Below are positions 1 through 13,004 of a stretch of DNA of 64,000 nt, in pieces; positions within the stretch are counted from its first letter, which is position 1, and each line of letters starts with the position of its first letter. The stretch comes from Zhengitettix transpicula (Eukaryota; Arthropoda; Insecta; Orthoptera; Tetrigidae): NCBI GenBank assembly GCA_037074705.1, contig CM073590.1, positions 164,546,746 to 164,610,745 on the forward strand. The letters run 5' to 3'. Both the position numbers and the translations under genes were made by a program. Below the pieces are notes generated by a model. The model was not told the DNA's origin. It did no database searches and saw only the letters and a program-made list of their open reading frames with translations.

Positions 1-2030
1 ATATTTTTTTGCCCAACGATGAAGTAGTGGGTCCGTTACACTGTTTAGGATTTGTTAACAGATGAGTGGTTCATCAGCTGATGAGTACACATTTGCTCCG
101 TTTTTCTTTGAAAACTGCCAAAGTTATTCCAGAGTTGCACTACGAAATTGTCATGTTTCAAGTGGCAGTTTTATTATTTTATGTGAAACTATATTTTAAA
201 AAGTTCACGATACCGTGAAATAGAATAAAGTTCGCAGGATGCGTAACCACTCAATCGCCAGATTCGAACCTGTTGTGCCCTACAGTTTAATAATGTAAAT
301 ATTTATACAAATTTTACAAAAACACTATGATTTGGAAGTCAATTGAATTCTTCAAAGATTTACTGTACTATGCAACTGAAAAAATGTATAATGAAATGTG
401 GCGTTTATGGTCGACATCACTGTGGTGTACGAAGTTTGAAGGTGAAATATACTATAAAGAGGCTAAAGCTAATATCGTTCTCAGCTATAAAAGTGTCATT
501 CTTATTATTAGTCTCCCGAGGCTCGTTGCAGCGATACGCCCTGAATTTATAAAGAACGTCTACACGGGTGTTAACAGAGTGGCCATTACGGAATATAGGA
601 AGGGTCTAACACCCTAAGTGGATGGATACTTAAACCATCCTTCATCTATAATATTCGTATATTGATGAGCGTGTTAACCATGCGGTGTCTAAGCATGAAT
701 ATAGTTAGTGGAAGATAATTCCAGTAAAATCTTATGGTAGAAACTTTTGAGTACATTTTCGAAACACACCAACACCTAAAATTATTCCCACACGTTAAAA
801 ACACGTCCAGTAAGAATATAACATTTTAATTTAATGGCACAATTTTTCTGTACATATTTGTACCCTCGTAAGGCTGTGTCTGAGTTAAAGGTATGTCGAT
901 GTTATATACGCTTCCTCAGTCTGGCTATGAATGTTACTTGTTAGGTTTCTCCGGAACATCAAACTTATTGATATGTGAGCTTTTACTTAGGTCAGAGTTA
1001 ATATATTTCATTGCGATAATAAACACTACAATTCATTATATTATAAAAAAAATTGTTCCTTTTGACAACACTTTGAAAATATGACATTATATGCAGAATT
1101 TGTATGTATTGTTCCCATACATACGACAAACTCATGCGAATGAAGTAATTCATTCCTAATCCGTTTTACTATCAATAGGAATAATTTCCTCTTCTGGTAC
1201 ATAAGCATCGGATTATAGAAAAGCGGATGATGCCGAATTAATAAAAAGCCATTCTTGTGAATCTCCGGAACTTTAGGCTTTTATCGTCGTCATGAATGAA
1301 TTCTCAGTCCCCAGGAGACGAACTTCATCTTGTAATGAACAGAATTTACGACCTAAAATTTCCGCCCAACGTAGGACGAACGTGAATTTAAGCGTGGCGC
1401 AGGTGCTCCTTCTTACACCTTCAAGCATCACCGCCCATAAATTCTGACCGTAACTTCTAAGATCCGACGGAGTGGGTTCATGATCATCCCCAACTTTATT
1501 ACTTGTTTTACTGCTTCTTCCAGGTTAACAAGTGGCTCTGTATCTCAGGTCTTTGATGACCTTCATGATAGCCATTGACGAGCCCGTATCTCAAATCCAT
1601 AAATACTTTTACCTTATGAATAAAAATTCTAATAATCGATTTATATAATAATTTATGATATATATATTGTAATATACAAAAATGAGTGAGCTTTATTTAA
1701 ATGAAAGAATTTAATTTACAAACAAACAAATTTATTATCAATGTTAAAAAAACAATTACACAATTTAAAAATTTATCTCAGGGTCTCTACTGGGTTTGAT
1801 AATGGCAAATAATTTTTATTTCTCAACTTAAACACAAAAATCCAATTTGAAAGAGAAAAGATTTACTCGTCAATTAACTGTGACGAAATTTACTTGTCAA
1901 CGAAATTCAACTAAAAAGATGGATTCTAATTACAATTTTTTTATCAATAAGAAGAAACGAACTCTGACGTCTATCTTTTAATTAGGTTTACATAATTATT
2001 TGTTTTATATTGTTACTCACGGCAGCATCC
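1..2030. other. AT-rich intergenic DNA, no gene seen
   Basis: No frame shows a recognisable protein domain and no long frame is open. A short inverted pair, GGGTGTTA at 566-573 and TAACACCC at 607-614, is the only local structure noted. The 1290-1580 part is somewhat richer in GC but matches nothing I recognise. Confidence 0.6.
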
Positions 2031-2039
2031 CAGGATACC

Positions 2040-2626
2040 TTGTAATTGACGAAACACTATGGCGGGGTTTTTCACTGCTTCTAAAAAAAACTCACAGATT
2101 CTAAAATTAATATTTTTAGTTCAAAACTCAGGAATCAGTATGAACCTCCTTTTCGTCTCTCCCTCGGTCGACTTCTGCTAATTCTGCCCGGCTATGTTCA
2201 CAAGTCTGTTTGTGTTAAGCAGGTTTCGTAGTTCTGCTCAAATGAATATTTCGTCTTGAACAAAATGTTCATGGACCAATCAACGCTGTGGATTGGTAAT
2301 TTTCGATGTTTCTCTGAAAATTTTCTTTAAATATTTAAAATTGTCTTGTCTATTTCCAACACGACTAATTTCTGTCGTGTCTGATTGCCAACTCTCACTT
2401 CTCAATATCGTCCTGCCACCAAACCTTCCTGCTAATGCGACCTGAACTCTACCATATCATAATGTGAACTGGACTCTCTCGTAATTTTGAGCGCGCATTG
2501 CTTCTTCCGACAAAGGAAGCAATACCTGGCTACATTGTTGCTGTGTTCTGTACCGCCGTCAAGAATAGATTTCTCAAACAATTTATTTTTTTAATTTCTC
2601 AATTAATGTCTCAATTAATTGGCATT

Positions 2627-2629
<3 letters not shown>
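2040..2629 (-). mobile_element. Possible LTR remnant, minus orientation
   Basis: Read on the minus strand, this segment begins TGTAATGCC next to the (AT)n tract at 2631-2657. It ends ...AATTACA near 2040, with a tRNA-primer-site-like stretch beyond it. The same TGTAATGCC start beside an AT tract occurs at 12989. A CCAAT-type motif lies near 2273. The segment is richer in GC than its surroundings. The TG...CA ends and the repeated context suggest a gypsy-like LTR, but no second LTR, polypurine tract or protein-coding part was found. This could be chance. Confidence 0.25.

Positions 2630-2630
<1 letters not shown>

Positions 2631-2657
<27 letters not shown>
2631..2657. repeat. (AT)n microsatellite
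   Basis: An uninterrupted TA dinucleotide tract of about 27 bases, directly abutting the putative LTR start to its left. Confidence 0.95.
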
Positions 2658-2660
<3 letters not shown>

Positions 2661-3182
2661 AGTGTGTCAATCATGTTATATTTTTAAAATTAGTTAAATC
2701 TTAAATCTTATGTATGCTCAATAAGTTATATGAATTCAACAACACTTTAAATAAATCAAAAATTGAAACTTAAGTTTTACTACAACAACCCATCGAAAAG
2801 TAAAAAGAATTGTTTGTCTTGACGGAGAACATCCAATGATACAAAAATCAACTGCACATTAAATATTTAAATGAGCAGCAGCCCCATTTATAATTTACGA
2901 TATGACTAATTCACATGAATCGGATATTATCAAAATCGAATTTGAACATTGCTCTTTGTATTTTTTAATTCATTCCAAAACCTCCGCAAAGTTGTTAATT
3001 TACAATAATAAGGTCGATCCAAATTTATAATGGTGAAGTCATGACACAAAAATAGAAACATTATACTAATTTTCAAATTTGATCCAAATCTGCATTCACA
3101 TGTTCGTAGAAAATTTATTTCAATTATTGTCAGTTGTGTTTTATAAAGACGATTCAACTAAATTGTTATATTTCGTGCTATA
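2658..3182. other. AT-rich spacer, no gene seen
   Basis: Nothing recognisable. The minus-strand frame at 2930-3157 has no domain features and is probably random. Confidence 0.5.
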
Positions 3183-3393
3183 CAGGGTGTTCGGAAAGTT
3201 ATTAACATCTAAACATTAAAAATCCATTCAACAGCTTCAACCAACTGAACCAAACAGTTAAACGTTACAGTAGAATGAATATTAAAAATAATCGTGTATC
3301 TATGAAAACTAGTTTCCTGTCAAATTTGTTTCGAACTTCCAACGTAGATCTACATCTTTAGTACCAGTGCAAAGCGACTTTCCGAACGCACTG
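3183..3393. mobile_element. MITE with CAGGGTGTTCGGAAAGT-type terminal inverted repeats
   Basis: The left end reads CAGGGTGTTCGGAAAGT. The right end, reverse complemented, reads CAGTGCGTTCGGAAAGT, so 15 of 17 bases match. TA lies immediately left of the element and TGTA to the right, compatible with a TA target duplication with one substitution, as in Tc1/mariner-type elements. At about 211 bp with no reading frame it is non-autonomous. Assignment to the mariner superfamily is inferred from the TA flank and TIR style; the inverted ends are seen directly. Confidence 0.7.
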
Positions 3394-4249
3394 TGTATTT
3401 AACGAGTCCTAATTCCTCACACATTTGTGCTGAAAAACTGTATAGTTTCAGGAAAATAGAAGGGATTGTTTTTGTAACGTTTAGTACGTGAAGTATCTTG
3501 GACCTCGTGAATTTTTACTGAAGGAATATTTACATGTCTTTCCCGACGCGTATCAAACTTCCATAGTTGGATTTGCGGTACTTTTCAGTGAAAACACCAA
3601 ATCACTGAATTGAAATCATATCGAAGTCACAAATCAGATTCAGTCAAAAATGAACTAGTAAAAAATTCTGGAGCTAAAGGAGTACGAGACTATTCGCTCA
3701 CCAGTAACGCTTATATTATGTCCTTTTATGAAATTTACATCCTAATACTGAACATAATTTTAAATTAAATATTTTTGAAAAAAGTTTGGAGTTTGTTCCT
3801 TTATTATTAGGCTAATAAAATAATATATTTTGCAACTGATGGGTTATGATCTCGTATAATACACGATTTTCGTTAGCAATTTTAAAATTACTTCAGCAGT
3901 ATTAATTTAAAAACAAAAATACCCCAAGTTCCTTGGAGTAGAATAATTTTAATTTACAATTTTATTATCTTTCAGTTTGTTCCGTTATTTTAGTCTTCAA
4001 TTCAGGCAGAATTCATATCTCCAACGTATTCGTAAATTTTGTTTCTTAAACTCTATTATTACGGAAATTATAATCATAGGGAAAATATTTGACTATGTAA
4101 AAGTTTTAAAATTTGCTTTTTTTTCAAGCATTGAAATACCATTCATTTTTACTTCGTAATATTTTTCCTGTTCCATATTGTTTTAAACGTTACCTTTATT
4201 TTTCTTGAAAACAAATTTCCTGCAGCGTGTAGACGGGAAACTCTTTTTA
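3394..4249. other. AT-rich spacer, no gene seen
   Basis: Low-complexity DNA. No domain-like frame, RNA gene or repeat boundary was identified before the family A element that follows. Confidence 0.5.
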
Positions 4250-4745
4250 ATTTTTTTTTTTAGGGCAATAGGCTACATGAGGGTAATCCACTTAGGGCAA
4301 CTCCCCTTTAATAGCATAGGAAGGAATTTGAAAGGGGGGATGCGGAAGGGTAGAGGAAGGTAGCCAAGGGTTACTAGGGCCCCCGGGCTATATTTTAAGG
4401 ATCCTACCTGGCATTCGCCTAAAGGAATGCAGGGAAAACCTTAGAAAAACCTGCATCGGGTAGGTCGGGCATTGGGTACTTGTCCCACGCCCTTCCGATA
4501 GCGGGAGAGGAATTTGCTGTGGGGACGCAGCTTACCCCTCGCCATGCCTTGGCCTGTTTAGGAGGCAGCTGGCCGACTATTCCAATAGGAATAGCGGACA
4601 ACTCTTGCCGTATGCCCAAGGTCTGCGACCTTCCCAGAGATCTCTGGCGGGGGCTACCTTTTTTTGAACTAAGGTTCCCACATGCCGAGGCACCTCGGTC
4701 TGTTTTGAGAGGTGTATGTTCCGGGGTCGCAGACCTTGGGCATAC
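4250..4745 (-). mobile_element. Family A retroelement copy with 5' inversion
   Basis: The poly(T) followed by AGGGCAATAGGCTACATGAG at 4250-4280 is the reverse complement of the family A 3' end, so the copy lies in minus sense up to about 4632. From about 4650 to 4745 the sequence flips: GGGGCTACCT, TTTTTGAACTAAGGTTCCCA and the following bases are in plus sense, with an internal deletion of roughly 25 bases compared with other copies. The 23 bases ending the minus part (about 4610-4632) and ending the plus part (about 4723-4745) are inverse complements. A perfect 14-base palindrome, CCAGAGATCTCTGG, sits at the switch (4634-4647). This is the pattern expected of twin-primed 5' inversion in non-LTR retrotransposition. 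Small frames in it are non-coding. Confidence 0.75.
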
Positions 4746-4749
4746 GGCA

Positions 4750-5532
4750 TATATAGAGAAAACGAATAGTTGAGGAAACAACACTGAAAGGTATCTATTT
4801 ATAGATACCGTATGTATAGGGATTAGTTCTGTTGGGTGATTAATAGAATGATAAATTTTATTTTGGGTCTAAAATATATATTTGATATAATATATGAGTT
4901 TTTGGTTGCAACAGGAAGAGCCGATAGAGCCTGCATTTTGAATTTCCATAAAAAATGTATTTATATCAAATCAATTTTTGGCTGATAGTTGGAGAGGAAG
5001 GGGACCTGCGAGGGATGTACTCTCGCAGGCAGAACCTTGTAGGAGAGACAGAAAGGGGCTACCTTTGGGGATGCCTTTTCCTCTCTCCGTTTTTGAACTA
5101 AGGTTCCCACAAACCGAGGCACGTCGGCCTGTTTTGAGAGGTGTATGTTCCGGGGTCACAGACCTTGGGCATACGGTAAGAGTTGTTCGCTGTTCCCATT
5201 GGAACAGTCGACCAGCTGCCTTCTAAACTGGTCGAGGTACGGAGCAGGGAATGCTCCGTCCCCACAGCAAACTCTTCTCCCGCTATCGGAAGGGCGTGTG
5301 ACAAGGATTCAATGCCCGACCTACCTGATGCAGGTTTTCTAGAGTTTTCCCTGCTTTACTTTTAGGCGAATACCTGGTAGGATCCTTAAACTATAGCCCG
5401 GGGGCCCTAGTTAACCCTTTGGTACCTTCCTCTACCCTTCCGCATCCCCCCTTTCAAATCCCTTCCTATGCTTTTAAAGGGGAGTTGCCACCATGTGGAA
5501 TACCCTCATTTAGCCTGTCACCCTAAAAAAAA
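4750..5532 (+). mobile_element. Family A retroelement, long copy
   Basis: This copy is about 780 bp, ends CCTGTCACCCTAAAAAAA, and is nearly identical along its length to 26962-27741, including the 5' segment starting ATATAGAGAAAACGAATAG. The two copies define the longest form of the family seen here. The segment carries GAGAGGTGTATGTTCCGGGG and CCCGGGGGCCCTAGTTAA, landmarks shared by all longer copies. I recognise no coding capacity; it may be a SINE-like family or the 3' end of an unseen LINE. Together with the opposite-sense copy on its left it forms a large foldback at 4.25-5.53 kb. Confidence 0.8.
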
Positions 5533-6797
5533 TTATATTAACAAAAAAAATTCTAATATTTACATTGTAACGTATTCTATTAAAACAAATATGTAATAGC
5601 AAATTGAGTGATTCAAAAGCTTTTCAAGAACGTACGCAAAAAGTTATAAAAATATTACCAATGTATTCGGTAACTGCTATCTTACTTTATGGGACCGCAA
5701 TTTCTGTGCTTTGCATACACAGCGTATCTGTGCGCTTCTAATGCAAATACAAAAACTTAGAAGCAAATATAGAGAACCTTCATTAACATTTTAAGCATAG
5801 CAATATTATAAAGTTCTGTTTCTGAATTAATAATTAATCAAATGCAAACGATAAAAGTGTGATACGAAGCAGTATACGAAACAGACTTTAATTTTAGTTG
5901 ATTTCCAACTTATTTTTACACAGAGCTTAAAAAATTTCATTTACGTAATTTACATAATGTATTATGTTTAAGGTTGATCGAGTTAACTGAGATTCATCCC
6001 AAATGATTTGCAAAGGATTTATTTAACAATATTGTTGACATCTTTCTGTTTTTTTCCGTAGTCAGATAAGACGTGCTTGTATGTGTGAAATCGAGTTTAT
6101 TCAGATTTGACTCAATCGTAGCTCTTAATCAACTCGATGTATGTGTTCAGTTAAATCATTATTCACGTTCTAAATTAAAGTGGGAAGAATTATTTTTCTA
6201 ACTTGTTGTTAACTCCAATTTTTTACTTAAAACATGTTCCATTTAACCATTTGTGCTTCAAAGTAAAATGTAATATATGTAATGTATTTTCTATTACTTT
6301 GACATAAGCATTCGATGGTGAAATGAATTCAAAATTATATGCATTTACTCACTAAAAATAATTCATTCACATTTTGGGAATCTTTCGTTAATATCTCAAA
6401 ACTAATTTACGTGTTCTATTATCCCCTTTTTAATTTTTCACGGTAATAAATCTCGCTGCACCCATAATGTATTCATCCGCCGATTTTTCTGGGTCGAAAT
6501 TTACACTTTTTCTCCCTTTGCCTGGTAGGAGTATAATTTCTAGTACTATGATACACTCCACACAATAATCTTCAACCGCTCTGACATGATCCAGTAAACT
6601 TTGTAAAGTATTTCATAAACTCCATTGTCCTTTCCTAGGAAACTTTTAGAGTTGCGAACAAATTTCCTTCATGTGTTTTACATTAGGGTAATCGAAAAAA
6701 GAATGAATTTACGTTGAAGCTAGTGAGAAGACAGCAGGATAAACAAATGTATTATCAAAACTATGCGCTTTACAATATCTGACTCTTTGTTGATGGT
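5533..6797. other. AT-rich spacer, no gene seen
   Basis: No open frame of interest and no element boundaries recognised. Confidence 0.5.
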
Positions 6798-7078
6798 TGT
6801 TGAAGTAACTAACCTTATATATTTCACTGGTACATAAAGAAGTTAATTTTAAATGGAAGGTTTCGGCCTTCAGTTGGCCATATTCGTCCGTTCCCGATAC
6901 ACGTGTATCCTAAAAATTAATTTACAATATTGATAACGTGAGACCAATTTTATAAATTAACGTAATACTTAGTCTGAAAAACACTATTTTTAAATTATTT
7001 TTAGTGTATAGATTTATTAATGGTAGGGAACAGATAACTGAAGGCCGAAAGATCCCATAAAATATTAGTTACTTCAAT
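6798..7078. mobile_element. Imperfect inverted-repeat (foldback/MITE-like) element
   Basis: TTGAAGTAACTAA near 6800 is matched inversely by TTAGTTACTTCAA near 7067. Further in, TTTCGGCCTTCAGTT near 6864 is matched by AACTGAAGGCCGAAAG near 7037, and GTTCCC near 6890 by GGGAAC near 7026. The arms are interrupted, so it is an old element or a degenerate hairpin of about 280 bp. No transposase is present. The family is not recognised. Confidence 0.55.
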
Positions 7079-9181
7079 ACCTAAATTTATATAGGATGTA
7101 TTAAAATACGTTATCTTTCTTTGCGCAATAAAAATATTGGTATTATTAAAACATTTTTTAAAAAAACAACAAATAACCTCAAACGCGTATAAAAATTTTG
7201 GACTCGTATAATAATATTTCGTACTTCATCAACTCGACACCCAAATAATTACAAATGTTATTGTGCTCAAAATTCTATATTTGTATTACTTTTCCAGCAA
7301 ATTTTAACACCAAATTCTGCAAGCACATTGCACGGAAAATAGATTCCGGAGAAAAATTGAACATCAAAACTGATGGACGGAATTTTGGAGAAAAGTTAGT
7401 CACAAAGTGATGGTGAAAGTGTTAGACCGCTAAAGGGAAACCTTGATAGGAGAGCATTTAGAGTGGGAATGACTTAGTGCGCGATGGAATTCGATTAGTA
7501 GAACGCGGGAACTAACGTTGAAGAATCGGCCGGAGCAAGTTATATATAATGATTATTGAGAGCCAGTAAGATAAGTAAATTCAAATGAAAGTAATAGTAA
7601 TTTTATAATTTAAACAATTACTGTCAATTTATGATTAATTAATTGTGATGAATTGAATTTCCCATATTTTTATATCATTTGCAGGAAATAATAAAATTAC
7701 TATTTTTCAAGCGATTTATTGTGTCAACTTCATTTGCAAAACAATTTATGTAAAATTCGTTAAATTCAATTTGACCTGTTCCAATAATTTTTCGAACACA
7801 GACCAATTTAAATACATTTGGAATTTTCTGAAAAAACACCCTCCGGACATACTGAAAAATTAATTTACGTAATTTAGATTTTCAAAAATATTCTTAAAAC
7901 ATAGCATATATAATTATTAAAAAGTTTTAAACTAAAATTGAACGTCCATGTTTTAGAAATAAAGTAAAATTTTGTAAACTATTTAACCAATTCATAAAAA
8001 GTATAGTTAAGTTAAAGGTAGAAGAAAATTTCAAACATTGACCTACTTAAATCATTATTAAAAAATAATAATATATCCTTATAGAGAAAAGAATACAGTG
8101 TAGTAGAGCAGGAAAAAAATGTATTCGATAAAGAAAATAGGAATACACAATTTTAACTCATTTTTGTATTACTGGAATTTGTATGCTTATTAATAAATGT
8201 AGTGTTTGGTAGGTTTGGAGAAAAAATATACATAGCAACAACTTCGGTTTTAAGTATTCATAGATGCAAGCATATTAACTGGAAAAGTGCTATTTATAAA
8301 ATTTAACAATTCTTCAATTATTTTTATTTGATCAGTTTCATAAGAAAATATCACACACTTCAGGTGCCAAAGTTAAAAAAAATACAATGTAGATTCAGGA
8401 GATCATACAGAGTCTCTCTTATTGCGAGTAAATAAATTTTGTGATCAATTACATTTCGTGAAAATTATTTTCTGTTTCCTACCGTTGCATTTAAATCTCT
8501 CGTTTAATTTCACAAAATGTAACAAACCTTTAGGAGAGGAAAGAATGAGTATTTATATTTATTTTTGAGTGAGCCATAAATTTAATTGGCTCTATCGCAG
8601 TTGGTATGAGCTACTTGAAACGAAACGGCGGCAGCAGCATCTTTACTTAAGTTTGTATCTTCGAAATTAATTTGCTTAAATTTACGGCAACATTTCTGTA
8701 AAACTGCCGGCATACCTGCTTCTTTTGAAGTCCGTAAACTTGACTTGCATCTCTCTTTTTAATATTCACACAACATTAAAAACTCCGCGCTCATAGAATT
8801 TCCAATTTTAAAACGGCATTTTTTAGTCACATCATCATCAAGGTGTTCAATTAATAATTCATTATACTTTTGGAATGTAGTTCGTTACTGGAAAAAGAGG
8901 ACCGTGAATAGCATCTGTCCTTGCATGACGTCGAAGCAAGGTAAAAATTGCAACAGGAGTACTTCTTTAAATTAAAATCGAGAAAGTAATAGGATCTCTG
9001 CTTCTTTGGAAAATGCGACACAACGCGAGAAATTGGATGACAATATTTAAACATTTCACTCGTATATTTCAATACATTAAGAGTAGAAGATATATTATAA
9101 TTTTGAAAACCTTTATGTAATTTCAATTACTTTTTTTATTAATTCATAAATGAATAAATAAATACGCGCGTCATATTTTAT

Positions 9182-9185
<4 letters not shown>
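7079..9185. other. AT-rich spacer, no gene seen
   Basis: Low-complexity sequence. The minus frame at 8851-9126 shows no recognisable domain and has an unremarkable composition for random AT-rich DNA. Confidence 0.5.

Positions 9186-9251
<66 letters not shown>
9186..9251. repeat. (AT)n microsatellite
   Basis: A TA dinucleotide tract of about 66 bases with a single TG interruption near 9226. Confidence 0.95.
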
Positions 9252-9252
<1 letters not shown>

Positions 9253-12200
9253 CGAGTCAGAGTTTCCAACCATAAAATTCACTATTGTGCATCTCAATTT
9301 TTATCTATCGTTCAAATTACCGCTTATACATCTGTGACCTCTGCATTATGAATCAGAGAAGCTAATACAGCAACGTGATAGCGAGTATATCCCAGAACAA
9401 ACGGATTGCGGGAAAGCAGATTAAGGAATAATACGGATAAGTACAGAAAAGCTGAATCAAGTACCAAATATACGGAATACAAAGTCCTCTCGTCTCCAAT
9501 TTTAAGAAAAGGTGATCAAGATTAATCGGATTAGAATTCTGGTTTAACTTTTGTAATTATAAGCTAAGTAAATAAAGAAAAAATTATTTAACTCTATAAT
9601 TCGATGCGAATTGCAACTTATCGTTATTATAAGATAACGTATGGAGAGTCAAGTCAGAAACTATTTTATTAAATGAATGGATTAAATATTACATTTAATA
9701 ATATAAATGTTACACTGAACTTTATAGTAAATAATAAAATATACTAAGTTTCAACCCCGAGTTATTGGAATCTTTAAGGTATTGTAAAAATAAATATTAT
9801 TTAAAAGTGTTCACTTCAAAATTACTTCTAAATTTCATATTAAGGCATTTAATTTAAATAGGTTGAAAATCTTACATCACATTCTATAGCCGGAAAAAAT
9901 AGGCTATATAATATAAATTTTATAATAATAACTGTACTATAGAAACCATTCATTCAGTAAATTGTTTCGGATTTCATAGGGCACACATAATACGACTAAT
10001 TTATTTTGGTCAGATAATACTTAAACTGATCGTAAATTTATCTATTGAGAACAAGTGAATATGACTTTAAAGAAATATGTCCTAATTTTATATTGAAAAT
10101 TATTAACTTAGCGTTAGTTCAACGCAATAAGAGCAAGTTCATTGAATCTTTAACAGTTAAATATTTGGCATCATCATGCCTTTCATAAGCTTGTGATTAG
10201 CGGCTGCAACAATTCAGACCCAAAACTAATTTTTTTATGGCTCACTAATGTGAAACACGTTCGACATGTTTTTCTTGAGCTAGAAAAAATTTCTGGCTTA
10301 AGAAATATATTATTTGCACATAACTCGATGAAATATTAAAAACAAAGTGCATCATGTCATAGAAAATGTTACTTGTTCTAATCATCTACATTATTTTTCT
10401 TATTCCGAAACGAGGTTATACGCATTATTAAAGCATCCAACAGAACTAGCCTCTTTAAATATAGTGTATATGGATGGATGTTTTAGTCATACTACCTATA
10501 CGTTTCCCCACAAATAATAAACCTTCGGTGAAACACGACACGTCTAAGCGTATGCGCGTTATATTTCATATAAATAAAACTCCAGCCAAAAATATCAAAT
10601 TTGTTGATTCTTCAACACGATGACATCGACTTTCGTAATATCCATCTGTCCATGGCCGTGACAACGGCCTTGCGATTTTTTGTTTAACTTAGTTCACACA
10701 CACTTCACTCCGTTGATAACTTAGCAAAATATTTTTGACATACGTTCGTTCAAGGCATTCCAGAAAGAAAAACATTTGCTCCACAAGCGACAAGAAAAAA
10801 ACGAAAATTATCTCATAAACGTCTTTGTCAAAATAAGTACATCCCGAACAGAATATCAAACAGGCAATTAACTAGGAAATTATAATACAGGCTGGACAAC
10901 AAAATGTAATCTATTAATATGTTAACTTATCTGCTATAATTTTTATAATCATTTTTAAAAAATAACAAACAGCCATCAATAGGTCAAAAATATTTTGTTT
11001 ATCCAGTAATACGTAATGTTTTTTAAAAAAACAGTAGCTTTCGGCATCATAGCGGTCATATTTAACTGTAAAAATAAGGACAACATGCAGATATATTCGA
11101 TTATACACCACACTTTTTATCTATTGTAAAATAATTACATGTCGTTTCTCACATAAACACGAACATTGTAGCAATGTTCCAATACTATATCATTTACATC
11201 GTATGTAATTTTGTGTGAATAGCTTTATTGAATAAATAAAAAATATGACGTATTGATGGCTGATTATTATTATTATTACAACACCTTTGTTACGGGTCAG
11301 CATGAGTTCTGTCCTTTCTCCAAAACGTCTCGGTAAAGGTTTGAATCTACACAACTTTTAATGGCAGTATAACTGTTAGTATAATTCATACCAATCTAAA
11401 TTAATTCGAATAATTAAACGTCAACCTACAGGAAAATTGGCTCAATATATTAAACGCTGTTCTTTCTACCTTTTTTATCAGTCGAATGTCTATATTTGTT
11501 TGTTGTCGAATGCATTAAATATTTCATAAAAGTTTTGCAGGTAAGTATGTATGATATATAAGTGTTGTGAGTGACGAATTTATGGAGTTGACTGATCTTG
11601 GAAGAGTGCTAACGCCACTACAGCACGCGTCAGCATCGCACGCAATAAAACCATACACCACTTGCGCAGAAGGTCGGTAAACTGGGCCGCCAAGAAATTT
11701 GAGGCGCACTCTAATGACGTTTCATGACGTCATCTCAGAAACCCTAACGTGCGCAAATTAAATCATCGTATATCAGTTCAATAAATAATATATCTTAAAA
11801 ATAACCATTTACAAAAATGGCCGAATAAGCTTAACATAATACTTTTTGACATTCTTTAAATTATTTTAGGAATATTTTCGAATTATTTTACGAAACGCCG
11901 TAACGAAGCACTGGTATTAGACTATTTTTTATTCTTTTTTCAAAAGAAGTAACAATGTTTCCAGTTTTCATTGAAGAACAGAATCACTAGATACTATCAT
12001 AATATTACTAACGAATAGAAAGGAAATGGCGAATGATACAAACAAATAACCGTAAGCTTCTAGAAACAAATACATTATTGTTTTTCCAATAGGATAATAG
12101 TTGAGGCTCGAATAACACCCATCTTCAGCGCAATATATATGAAGTTATTACAATTTATTATTCTTAAGTAATTCGGTTATTTTATATTTTTTAATTAATC

Positions 12201-12340
12201 ATGAGATACTTTTTTGTTATATTGTTTAATTGATTAATTTTAGAATTTACAGACTATTCATATGAAAAATAAAATGTGACCAACTTTCACTGATTCTATT
12301 TGTTATTAATAAAATTACGAGGATCACAATCATTCTGCTA
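9252..12340. other. AT-rich spacer, no gene seen
   Basis: No coding domain recognised. A GC-richer patch at 11600-11760 holds two TGACGT motifs, at 11715-11720 and 11726-11731. The second extends to the CRE-type palindrome TGACGTCA. These may be transcription-factor sites, but there is no adjacent gene to support that. Confidence 0.45.
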
Positions 12341-12560
12341 TGCTTTACATATCCGTGCGCAATACGCATTTACCGATAATTCCTTCATGAAATGTGGCGG
12401 TTTGGTTCCCGGATTTATACCCGATTTGGTCAGCACGCACGGATTAGCTTCGGTGGGCTGTTTGCGGTTTTTCCGCGAGGTGAGGTTAGATATGGGTGGT
12501 CACCATATTGGTGACAAAGGAATAGGACGCGTTCTGCCTTTTTTTAAAAAATGATAAAAT
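12341..12560 (+). mobile_element. Possible SINE-like fragment
   Basis: A GC-richer island containing GGTTTGGTTCCCGG, which resembles a degenerate Pol III B box or tRNA T arm, followed by TTTGCGGTTTTTCCGCGAGG, a style common in insect short retroelements. No poly(A) tail or target duplication was located. It is also a frame of 84 codons with no recognised domain. Weak call. Confidence 0.25.
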
Positions 12561-13004
12561 TTAATAAAAAACATAATATTGGGCTCTACACGTCCTCCAA
12601 AATTGATACCAAATATTGATGAATGAGTTACCAGAAAACATGGGGCCGTTTCGTTCTATCTGACGCAGACACTAAGTCGTACATGTATCGGTTCCAGAAG
12701 GTGGATTCCAGAAAGTGCGACCTCTACAACAGTACACAAATCGACGCTACACTGCGACGCGTGGAACGACGAGAGGAAGAGACTCGAGGTAAGCCTCAAG
12801 AAGAAGTTAACTATGGACAACTTGTTCAAACTTCTCCTCGAAACAGAAGAGAATTGGACGCAAATAGGAAATTACATCCGGATTATTCTCACTGAAAAAA
12901 CCGAGATGATTGATAGACAAAGGGATATAGTTATATATATGTATATAGATAGAGGTAGATAGACATGTATATAGAAAAATTGTATATATTGTAATGCCTT
13001 GAGG

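Noticed and set aside
240..280. tRNA gene from the GGTTCGAATCT motif on the minus strand
   Set aside because: The T stem does not pair well, and no A box or cloverleaf is found upstream on that strand.
4419..4784. Frames of 121 and 97 codons on opposite strands as genes
   Set aside because: They lie wholly within a family A retroelement copy, and similar chance frames recur in other copies with shifts and stops.
12623..12895. 90-codon plus frame as a retroviral-type gag or env tail before LTR-like module 1
   Set aside because: No recognisable motif and no polypurine tract before the LTR start; kept as unassigned sequence.
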